64,000 bases of DNA from the NCBI RefSeq assembly GCF_902499135.1, contig NZ_CABVPR010000007.1, positions 1 to 64,000 of the forward strand, written 5' to 3'. The stretch is from Burkholderia dolosa. GTDB lineage: Bacteria; Pseudomonadota; Gammaproteobacteria; Burkholderiales; Burkholderiaceae. Shown here piece by piece: positions 9,501 through 16,293 of this stretch. Position numbers and translations under genes: made by a program. Numbering within the stretch: position 1 is the stretch's first letter; every line of letters starts with the position of its first letter. The notes under the pieces were generated by a model. That model saw only the letters and a list, made by a program, of their open reading frames with translations, had not been told where the DNA came from and did not search any database.

Positions 9501-12157
9501 AGGCCGGCTATCGCATCGCCGAGCTGAATGCAGCGCACCGCTTCCACGCGAGCACGTGCATGGTGTTCGCGATCTTCACGATGCGCTGGACGATGCACGT
9601 GCGGCTGTCCGAGCCGGTGCTCAGACGTGCGTTCGCAGCCGCCGACAAAGCGGGCGATCTGCTGTACGCGTCGTATTCGCTGAACTGCCTGAACACGAAT
9701 TTCCTGTTTGCCGGCGACCCGCTCGCATCCGTGCACGACGAAGCCGAACGCGGGCTCGCGTTCGCGCGCAACGCACAACACGGCCTCGTCGTCGACATCA
9801 TCTCGACCCAGCGCGCACTCGTTCGCACGCTGCGCGGGCAAACGCGGCGATTCGGCTCGTTCGACGACGCGCAATTCGACGAACGCGCGGTCGAAGCGCG
9901 GCTGGCGAGCAGCCGCAGCCTCGCGATCGCCGCATGCTGGTACTGGACGCGGAAAATGCAGGCGCGCTACCTGTGCGGCGACTACGCGTCGGCACTCGAC
10001 GCGCTGCATCGAGCCGAACCGCTGATGTGGACTTCGTCGATGTTTCTGGAAGAAGCGGAGTTCCACTTCTATGCGGCGCTCACGCTGACCGCCGCGATCG
10101 ATCGTGCGGCGCCCGACGCGCGTGCCGGCCTGCTCGAGCGCGCGGCCGGTCATCGCGCGCGCATCGACGTGCTCGCAAGCCGGTTCCCCGAAAACTTCGC
10201 CGATCGCGCCGCGCTGATCGGCGCCGAGCTCGCGCGCATCGAATCGCGCACGCTCGATGCCGAGCATCTGTACGAACGCGCAATCGCTTCCGCGCGCGCG
10301 AACGACTTTCCGCATCAGGAGGCGATCGCGAGCGAACTGGCCGCGCGTTTTTACCGCGCGCGCGGCTTCGCGATCGTCGCGGACGCGTATCTGCGCAACG
10401 CGCGCTACGGCTACGTGCGCTGGGGCGCGCTCGGCAAGGTGCAGCAGCTCGACGAGCTCGGCGCTCGTCCGGGCGACGACGTGCACGGCGGCGATCGACG
10501 CGACACGATACGATCGACGGCCGGCGAAGTCGATTACGCGATGCTGATCGACGTGTCGCAGCGCGTATCGTCCGAACTCGTGCTGGAAGACGCGATCGAC
10601 ACGTTCATGAAGGCCGCGCTCACGCACTCCGGCGCCGATCGCGGCCTGCTGATCCTGACGTCCGACGGCCACGCGAGCATCCACGCGGAAGCCACGGTTC
10701 GCGACCGCGCGGTGACCGTCGAACAGGAAAGCTCGCCGCTCGATGCCCGCCGCCTGCCGATGACGGCGATCAACTACGTGCTGCGCACGCGCGAGGTCGT
10801 ATCGAGCCCCGACGCTCTGAACGATCCGCTGTGCGCGGCCGACCCGTATACGGTCGCACATGGCGTGCGCTCGATTTTGTGCATTCCGCTGGTGCGCCGC
10901 GACGCGCTCACCGGCACGCTGTATCTGGAGAGCCGGCTCGCGGCCGGCGTGTTCGCGCCGGCGCGGCTCGCCGCGCTGCGCGTGCTCGCGTCGCAGGTCG
11001 CGATCACGCTCGAAAACGCGCGCCTGTATCGCGAACTGTCCGACCGCGAAGCGCGGATTCGCCGGCTCGTCGATGCGAACATCATCGGCATCTTTATCTA
11101 CGCGCCCGACGGCACGATCGTCGAAGCGAATGCCGCATTGCTCGATCTGATCGGCTACGGCCGCGACGAACTCGAACGCGGGCAGCTGAACTGGAAAGCG
11201 CTGACGCCGCCGGAATGGATCGACGCCGATTTTCAGATCCACGAGCCGCTGCTGCGCTCGACCGGCGTGCTGCCGCCGATCGAAAAGGAGTACTTCCGCA
11301 AGGACGGCAGCCGCGCGCCGGTGCTCGTCGGTGCGGCGATGTTCACGCCCGGCGGTCAGGACGGCGTCGCATTCGTGCTGGACTTGAGCGAAAGCAAGCG
11401 CGCGGAGGCGCGCGCGCGGGAAAGCGAGAGCCGTTTCCGCGAAGTGCAGCAGGAGCTCACGCACGCGAATCGCGTTTCCGCGGTCGGCCAGCTGACCGCC
11501 ACGATCGGTCACGAGGTCAAGCAGCCGATCGCCGCGATGGCGGCGAACGCCGACGCCGCGCTGCGATGGCTGTCCGCGCAGCCGGCCAACGTCGACCGCG
11601 CGTCGCGCGCGCTCGAGCTGATCGTCCGCGACGCGCTGCGAGCGGGCGACATCATCGACCGGATCCGCAACTTCGTTCGTAAATCGCCGGTGCGGCAAGA
11701 GGTCGTGGACGTCAATGCCGCGATTCTCGACATCCTGTTCGTCACGCGGCGCGATGCGGAAAAGAACGGCGTCTGTATCGACACGGTGCTCGCGACGCCG
11801 TCGCCGCGCGTGCTCGGCGATCGCGTGCAGCTTCAGCAGGTCATCGTCAACCTGATCGTCAATGCGATCGAGGCGATGCACGCGGTCAACGAAGGGCGCC
11901 GCAGCCTGTCGATTTCCACGTCGAACGCCGACGGCCGCGTCGTGGAAATCAACGTGACGGATTCGGGGCCCGGCGTGCCGGCCGCGCATATGGAGCGGCT
12001 TTTCGAACCGTTCTTCACGACGAAGGACACGGGAATGGGCATCGGCCTCGCGATCGCCCATTCGGTCGTGCATGCGCACGGCGGCCAGCTGCGCGCGACG
12101 GTTCACGAACCGTCCGGCACGACGTTCCAGGTCACGCTGCCGTCGGCCGGCGCGTGA
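6548..12157 (+). CDS. Giant pseudokinase / AAA-ATPase / GAF / PAS / histidine kinase signalling protein
   Basis: About 1869 residues from ATG 6548. No good ribosome-binding site is visible; TTG 6488 and ATG 6620 are in-frame alternatives. Domain order: a Ser/Thr-kinase-like domain (about 20-275), an AAA-type ATPase with Walker A GYAGIGKSS (Lys367) and Walker B LVLFIDDLQWAD, a long TPR-like helical region (about 650-1320), a GAF domain (about 1340-1500), a PAS domain (VDANIIGIFIYAPDGTIVEA), HisKA with His1655 (GHEVKQPIAAM) and an HATPase ending in GMGIGLAIAHS. The kinase-like domain has HRDLKPAH, where the usual Asn is His165, and GFG instead of DFG (Gly179). This points to a pseudokinase. Annotated homologues are called trifunctional Ser/Thr kinase/ATPase/histidine kinases. 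No membrane segment is evident. The FixJ-type regulator 78 bp upstream is the probable phosphate acceptor. Confidence 0.9.
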   Translation: MNDAPNLRRFPDRADRSEQTRLPPMSSLPDTAPLAPRVASPAVYDDGDLLRSHALSTDRHGHRIAVLVAQSRRGASDIAAFERLLNEYRMRDKLDRAWAMRPLDLQRRGDSVALVLEDAGGIPLEHLLTERLPTARFLNLAIAIAAAVRRMHACDIVHRDLKPAHLYVDEADARVRITGFGIASDAPRGDEAASPPDVIAGTMAYMAPEQTGRLNCAVDARSDLYGIGVVFYRMLTGTLPFDATSAAEWIHCHTARKPVAPDRRAEQVDPALSAIVMKLLEKEPARRYQSAAGLENDLRHCLAEWSAHATIRPFDLGDADLPDRLSGPVRLYGRERELARLTRAFENAADGAPAGFVLISGYAGIGKSSLVRELQTAVGPSRCTFAVGKCDRQNTQTPYAALAVALTSAIRSLLTEPEHELCRWRDAIRDALGPNGKLITDFVPSLAALIGEQPRVPDLPLQHAHTRFQRVLRRFIDALTQLKPPLVLFIDDLQWADAATLDLMERMTGASAMPRMLLIGAYRDNEVGAGHPLPPTIARMKSAGIAVDDIRLTPLTAPQVNALVGDVLRSDSRLVEPLARIVHSKTAGNPFFVVQFLHALAEENLLEIDRAAARWSWDVQAVRGARYTDNVADLTATRLARVPDACKDALCKLACVGYRAAARELAIVCGSTEDALHATLRFALRQQLVERTGDTYRFAHDRIQEAAYALIPDDARADTHLQIGRSLLPQLSDGDDDALLFDVVGQFNRAADYVVAAHERHAVAMLNLRAGIRSKLSAAYDAALRYLGAGAALLPPGHDARSDDARFRFELELAECEFLTGELAAAERRLAALRVDTRDPIALGRVTVRRMEVYTALDRSDDAISVALDYLRCVGIDVPARPSDDEVRDEYVELRRRAARLTIDDIAGLPSMTDPVTLTTLEVLTRLLSAACFTDFNLNSLITCKAINISIASGNCEASCVAYGTLSRIAGPRFGDFEIGIRFGEAGYRIAELNAAHRFHASTCMVFAIFTMRWTMHVRLSEPVLRRAFAAADKAGDLLYASYSLNCLNTNFLFAGDPLASVHDEAERGLAFARNAQHGLVVDIISTQRALVRTLRGQTRRFGSFDDAQFDERAVEARLASSRSLAIAACWYWTRKMQARYLCGDYASALDALHRAEPLMWTSSMFLEEAEFHFYAALTLTAAIDRAAPDARAGLLERAAGHRARIDVLASRFPENFADRAALIGAELARIESRTLDAEHLYERAIASARANDFPHQEAIASELAARFYRARGFAIVADAYLRNARYGYVRWGALGKVQQLDELGARPGDDVHGGDRRDTIRSTAGEVDYAMLIDVSQRVSSELVLEDAIDTFMKAALTHSGADRGLLILTSDGHASIHAEATVRDRAVTVEQESSPLDARRLPMTAINYVLRTREVVSSPDALNDPLCAADPYTVAHGVRSILCIPLVRRDALTGTLYLESRLAAGVFAPARLAALRVLASQVAITLENARLYRELSDREARIRRLVDANIIGIFIYAPDGTIVEANAALLDLIGYGRDELERGQLNWKALTPPEWIDADFQIHEPLLRSTGVLPPIEKEYFRKDGSRAPVLVGAAMFTPGGQDGVAFVLDLSESKRAEARARESESRFREVQQELTHANRVSAVGQLTATIGHEVKQPIAAMAANADAALRWLSAQPANVDRASRALELIVRDALRAGDIIDRIRNFVRKSPVRQEVVDVNAAILDILFVTRRDAEKNGVCIDTVLATPSPRVLGDRVQLQQVIVNLIVNAIEAMHAVNEGRRSLSISTSNADGRVVEINVTDSGPGVPAAHMERLFEPFFTTKDTGMGIGLAIAHSVVHAHGGQLRATVHEPSGTTFQVTLPSAGA

Positions 12158-12333
12158 CGGCACCGTACGCGTTTCGTCCATCGCCACGTGCGAGCGCTTG
12201 CCGGCATCGCGATGCGGTTGCATGCGATTCCGAAAAATCCGTGCCTCGATAGAACGACACGCCGGACACCTCTCCTAATCTGCGACGAGCACCCATCCCG
12301 CAGACGATTGAACTCGCGAACAGGAGAAGACGA

Positions 12334-13494
12334 ATGGCGAAAGTGCTTTGCGTTCTGTACCCCGATCCGTCCACCGGCTATCCGCCGCACTACGTGCGCG
12401 ACGACATACCGGCGATCGGCGCCTATCCGGGCGGCCAGCGGCTGCCTTCGCCGCAAGGGCCGCTTGGTTTCAAGCCCGGCGAGCTCGTCGGCTGCGTGTC
12501 GGGCGAGCTGGGGCTGCGGCCGTATCTGGAAGCGCACGGTCACGAACTGGTCGTAACGGGCGACAAGGACGGCCCGGACTCCGTGTTCGAACAGCACCTT
12601 CCGGACGCCGACGTCGTGATTTCGCAGCCGTTCTGGCCTGCGTATCTGACGCGCGAACGAATCGCGAAAGCAACGAAGCTGAAGCTCGCGCTGACCGCCG
12701 GAATCGGATCGGACCACGTCGATCTACAAGCGGCGACCGAGCGCGGCATCGTCGTTGCGGAGGAAACGTTCTCGAACAGCATCAGCGTGGCGGAGCACGT
12801 GGTCATGACCGTGCTCGCGCTGGTCCGGAATTTCCTGCCGGCCCATCGCTTCGCGGTCGACGGCGGCTGGAATATCGCCGATTGCGTGAGCCGCAGCTAC
12901 GATCTCGAAGGCATGCACTTCGGTACGATCGGCGCGGGCCGCATCGGCCTCGCGGTGCTGCGCAGGCTGAAGCCGTTCGACGTACATCTGCACTACCACA
13001 GCCGCCATCGTCTATCGGCCGATCTCGAACGCGAGCTGGGCCTGACCTACCATGCGAGCGCCGAATCGCTGGTACGCGTCTGCGACGTGATCAATCTGCA
13101 ATGTCCGCTTTATCCGTCCACCGAGCATCTGTTCGACGACGCGATGTTCAGCCACGTGAAGCCGGGCGCCTACCTGATCAACACCGCGCGCGGCAAGCTG
13201 TGCGATACGGACGCGGTCGTACGCGCGCTCGAGTCGGGCCGTCTCGCCGGCTACGGCGGCGACGTGTGGTTTCCTCAGCCCGCGCCGGCCGATCATCCGT
13301 GGCGCCGGATGCCGAACGGAGGCATGACGCCGCATATCTCGGGCACGTCGCTGTCCGCGCAGGCGCGCTACGCGGCCGGCACGCTCGAGATCCTGCAGTG
13401 CTTCCTCGAAGGCCGGCCGATTCGTCCGGAATACTTGATCGTCGATGGCGGCAAGCTCGCCGGAGCCGGCGCCGCGTCGTACAGCCTGACGTAG
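12334..13494 (+). CDS. fdh: NAD(P)-dependent formate dehydrogenase, possibly NADP-preferring
   Basis: A 386-residue D-2-hydroxyacid dehydrogenase-fold enzyme that oxidises formate to CO2, with no metal or molybdenum cofactor. AGGAGA stands just before the ATG. Aligned by eye with the Pseudomonas sp. 101 enzyme, the active site is intact: Asn148 (SNSISVAEH), Arg286 (NTARGKLCD), Gln315 (WFPQPAP) and His334 (TPHISGTSLSAQ). The Rossmann motif GAGRIGLAVLRRL is also present. The coenzyme-selecting Asp (Asp221 of that enzyme, context YTDRHRL) is replaced by Ser223 (YHSRHRL). In the known NADP-using Burkholderia stabilis enzyme the same site is not acidic. NADP preference is therefore inferred, not shown. 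The gene stands alone, 176 bp after the giant kinase, and may be controlled by it or simply adjacent. Confidence 0.93.
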   Translation: MAKVLCVLYPDPSTGYPPHYVRDDIPAIGAYPGGQRLPSPQGPLGFKPGELVGCVSGELGLRPYLEAHGHELVVTGDKDGPDSVFEQHLPDADVVISQPFWPAYLTRERIAKATKLKLALTAGIGSDHVDLQAATERGIVVAEETFSNSISVAEHVVMTVLALVRNFLPAHRFAVDGGWNIADCVSRSYDLEGMHFGTIGAGRIGLAVLRRLKPFDVHLHYHSRHRLSADLERELGLTYHASAESLVRVCDVINLQCPLYPSTEHLFDDAMFSHVKPGAYLINTARGKLCDTDAVVRALESGRLAGYGGDVWFPQPAPADHPWRRMPNGGMTPHISGTSLSAQARYAAGTLEILQCFLEGRPIRPEYLIVDGGKLAGAGAASYSLT

Positions 13495-13516
13495 CGCCTG
13501 CGCTTCACGGCCGGCG

Positions 13517-13543
13517 AAAGGCCGCGCGTCATGCGCGGTCTTT
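13517..13543. terminator. Bidirectional terminator hairpin between convergent genes
   Basis: An 11-bp stem with a 5-nt loop, AAAGGCCGCGC / GCGCGGTCTTT, contains one G-U pair. It has A-rich and T-rich outer ends, so it can work on both strands. It sits between the rightward formate dehydrogenase (stop 13494) and the leftward OmpR-type regulator, overlapping the last codons of the latter (13529). Confidence 0.6.
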
Positions 13544-14206
13544 CGTTTCCAGCACGTAGCCGACGCCGCGCACCGTGTGGATCAGCTTCAGCGGAAACGC
13601 GTCGTCGACCTTCGCGCGCAGGCGCCGGATCGCGACTTCGACGACGTTGGTGTCGCTGTCGAAATTCATGTCCCATACGTACGACGCGATTTGCGTGCGG
13701 CTCAGCACTTCGCCGTGCCGGCGCGCGAGCAGCTGCAGCAGCGAGAATTCGCGTGGCGTCAGATCGATGCGCACCGAACCGCGTTTCACGCGACGGCGCA
13801 CGACGTCGATTTCGAGGTCGCCGACCGCGAGCCGTTCGGTCTCGCGCGGCGGCCCGCGACGCGCGAGCGTGCGCACGCGCGCGAGCAGTTCGACGAACGC
13901 GAACGGCTTGACGAGATAGTCGTCGGCGCCGAGTTCGAGCCCATGCACGCGATCGTGCACGTCGCCGCGCGCAGTCAGGAACATCACCGGCGTCGTATGC
14001 GTGTCGCGCAGCCGCTTCAGCACGCTCCAGCCGTCGAGCACGGGCAGCGTCACATCGAGCACGATCACGTCGTACGACTCCTCCTGCGCGAGCAGCAGCC
14101 CTTGCGCGCCGTCCTTCGCGAGATCGACGCAGAAGCCCGATTCCTCGAAGCCCTTCTTCAGATACGCGCCGGTCTTCGGTTCGTCTTCGACTATCAGGAT
14201 GCGCAT
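13529..14206 (-). CDS. OmpR-family response regulator, heavy-metal (CusR/IrlR-like) type
   Basis: A 225-residue winged-helix regulator. The receiver has the acidic residues in VEDEP, phospho-acceptor Asp51 ([12 protein letters not shown]) and Lys in LVKPFAF. The C-terminal trans_reg_C domain has [15 protein letters not shown] and the wing motif [12 protein letters not shown]. The pattern [12 protein letters not shown] and the compact linker are typical of the CusR/CopR/IrlR group that responds to copper or other metals. No histidine kinase follows or precedes it in the usual regulator-kinase operon; the next leftward gene is across a convergent boundary. It therefore appears to be an orphan. 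The stimulus is inferred only from the family. Confidence 0.88.
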   Translation of the reverse strand: MRILIVEDEPKTGAYLKKGFEESGFCVDLAKDGAQGLLLAQEESYDVIVLDVTLPVLDGWSVLKRLRDTHTTPVMFLTARGDVHDRVHGLELGADDYLVKPFAFVELLARVRTLARRGPPRETERLAVGDLEIDVVRRRVKRGSVRIDLTPREFSLLQLLARRHGEVLSRTQIASYVWDMNFDSDTNVVEVAIRRLRAKVDDAFPLKLIHTVRGVGYVLETKDRA

Positions 14207-14360
14207 GACCGGCTCCGAAGCGTGCGATCGATGTAGAGATTCACGCGATCGCGCACGAGGTTCGCGCGCGGCGCGGGCTCGGCGCGTCTACCGGCCGGCT
14301 CGCGATTCGCGAAGCGAACCGGAGCCGGCAGCGTCGAGCGAGCGCGACGTGCGTCAGACA

Positions 14361-15416
14361 CTAGTTGTCGATGTGCTCGCGAATACCGGCGCTGATCTGC
14401 TCGAGCGCCGCTTCGGTCGACGGCACGTGGCGCAGCGCGTTCAGCAGCACGAAGTCGTGAATCGTGCCGTTGTAGCGCACCGCCGCGACGCTGACGCCCG
14501 CCTCCTTCAGCTTGCGCGCATACGCTTCGCCCTCGTCGCGCAGCGGATCGTTCTCCGCGGTGATCACGAGCGCCGGAGGCAAACCCTTCAGCTCGTCGAT
14601 GCTCGCGCGCAGCGGCGACACGTACGGGTTGTCGCGCGTCTTCGCGTCCGGCGCATACAGATCCCAGCCGTACTTCATGAACGCGCGCGCGAGAAACCGG
14701 CCGGTGCCGTACGCGCGGTACGAAGCGGTATCGACGCTCGCGTCGGTCGCCGGAATCAGCAGCGCCTGGTAGCTGATCTTCGGGCCGTTCCGGTCTTTCG
14801 CCATCAGCGTCAATGCCGCGGCCATGTTGCCGCCGACGGAGTTGCCGGCCACCGCGATGCGCGAGCCGTCTGCGCCGAACTCGCCGGCGTGCGCGGCGAC
14901 CCACTTCAGCGCCGCATACGATTCCTCCAGCTGCGTCGGGAATTTCGCCTGCGGCAGCGGCGTATATTCGACGAACACGCCGATCTGGCCGGACTCGATC
15001 ACGAGGTCGCGAACCAGGCGCTGGTGATTCGCGAAATTGCCGACGATCCACACGCCGCCGTGAATGAACAGCAGCACGCCCGGTTTGCGTTCGACGTGAG
15101 CCGGCTTCACGATGTAGAGCTTCACCGTGCGCCCGTCTTCGGTGATCGTGCGCTCGGTGGTCGTGATACCGGACATGTCGACCGGCGTCTGGTCCTGCAG
15201 CTGGGTCAGAATCTCCTGCGGCTTCGGCTGCGGAAGCTCCCAGAACGGGCTGCTGTCCTTGTCGAGCGCCACGAGGAACGACCGGATCTGCGGGTCGATG
15301 TGCGGATCCGTCGCGGGATCGGCCGGCGAAGCGGCGATCGACGATTTCGCCACGCCGAGCGTCGCGCAGGCGGCGACGGCCGCGAGAACCACCATCTTCC
15401 TGAATTCCATTTTCAT
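14361..15416 (-). CDS. Exported alpha/beta-hydrolase (HSL/carboxylesterase family)
   Basis: A 351-residue hydrolase. The start at 15416 was chosen for the GAAGGGG ribosome-binding site and because it gives a signal peptide (MKMEFRKMVVLAAVAACATL, probable cleavage near residue 29). The hormone-sensitive-lipase oxyanion motif HGG is at residues 119-121 (FIHGGVWIVGN). The nucleophile is Ser193 in GNSVGG, with Asp290 (TAENDPLRDEG) and His320 (GTIHDFVLLN) completing the triad. Such enzymes cleave short- to medium-chain acyl esters; the natural substrate is unknown. It lies 200 bp downstream of a leftward kinase/regulator operon and could be its target or an independent unit. Confidence 0.88.
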   Translation of the reverse strand: MKMEFRKMVVLAAVAACATLGVAKSSIAASPADPATDPHIDPQIRSFLVALDKDSSPFWELPQPKPQEILTQLQDQTPVDMSGITTTERTITEDGRTVKLYIVKPAHVERKPGVLLFIHGGVWIVGNFANHQRLVRDLVIESGQIGVFVEYTPLPQAKFPTQLEESYAALKWVAAHAGEFGADGSRIAVAGNSVGGNMAAALTLMAKDRNGPKISYQALLIPATDASVDTASYRAYGTGRFLARAFMKYGWDLYAPDAKTRDNPYVSPLRASIDELKGLPPALVITAENDPLRDEGEAYARKLKEAGVSVAAVRYNGTIHDFVLLNALRHVPSTEAALEQISAGIREHIDN

Positions 15417-15618
15417 TTGATCCCCTTCGCTTTTCCGGATGTGACTGGACGACGCGTCGCGCACCGTGCGCGACGTGCGTGCCGCGAGCGGATGCGCTCG
15501 CAGGCGCAGCCATCATGCCGAGTCGAATGCAGGGGATCTTGTCGCGACCGAAGCGTTCTTTTCTATTCGAACGGCGACGCGGTCGCATCGCCGTATCGCG
15601 GTCGCGACGGCCGGCGGA

Positions 15619-16293
15619 TCAGGTACCGCGGCTCTTCGGCGCCGCGGCGGGCTCCGGCGGCTGATTGATGCCGAGCGCTTCGGCCTTGCGCACCAAGTCG
15701 GCGAGCGAGCGCGCGTCCATCTTCTTCATTGCCTGCCCGCGATGGATCTTCACGGTGATTTCGCTGAGGTTCATTTCCGCCGCGATCTGCTTGTTCATCA
15801 GTCCGCTCGCGACGAACGCCATCACTTCGCGCTCGCGTGCGGACAGCGTCGCATAGCGACTGCGCAGATCGCCGAGCGCGCGCTGCGCGCTTCGGCAGCG
15901 CTCGTCGCGCGCGAGCGCCGCGGCGACCGCATCGAGCATGTCCTGTTCGCGGAACGGCTTCGCGAGGAAATCCATCGCGCCGGCCTTCATTGCCTTGACC
16001 GACATCGCGATGTCGCCGTACGCGGTCATGAAGATGATCGGCAGCTGCAAGTCGGCGGCCGCGATCTGCTCCTGCACCGCGAGGCCGCTCTGGCCTTTCA
16101 GGCGCACGTCGAGAATCAGGCAGCTCGGCACGTCGGGCTTCTCGAACGCGAGAAAGTCGTGCGCGGACGCGAACGCCTCGACGCGCAGTCCGACCGACCG
16201 AAGCAGCATGTCGACCGCCGTGCGCATCGATTCGTCGTCGTCGACGACGTAGACGATCGACTGCTCGGCCGAGTCCTGCGCGTCAGTGCTCAT
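15619..16293 (-). CDS. FixJ/StyR-type response regulator
   Basis: A 224-residue regulator beginning at ATG 16293, overlapping the end of the upstream histidine kinase by 11 bp (ATGAGCACTGA). The receiver has VVDDDESM, phospho-acceptor Asp62 (LDVRLKGQSG) and Lys in FLAKPF. The LuxR helix-turn-helix has LSAREREVMAFVASGLMNKQ and SEITVKIHRGQAMKKMDA. The translational overlap makes the kinase at 16283-18478 its partner. The C-terminal tail (QPPEPAAAPKSRGT) is a disordered extension absent from the near-twin regulator at 5813. Confidence 0.92.
   Translation of the reverse strand: MSTDAQDSAEQSIVYVVDDDESMRTAVDMLLRSVGLRVEAFASAHDFLAFEKPDVPSCLILDVRLKGQSGLAVQEQIAAADLQLPIIFMTAYGDIAMSVKAMKAGAMDFLAKPFREQDMLDAVAAALARDERCRSAQRALGDLRSRYATLSAREREVMAFVASGLMNKQIAAEMNLSEITVKIHRGQAMKKMDARSLADLVRKAEALGINQPPEPAAAPKSRGT

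Noticed and set aside
9308-12223. A 971-codon leftward open frame opposite the giant kinase.
   Set aside because: It is antisense to GAF, PAS and histidine-kinase motifs and its product is Arg/Ala/Val-rich without family features.
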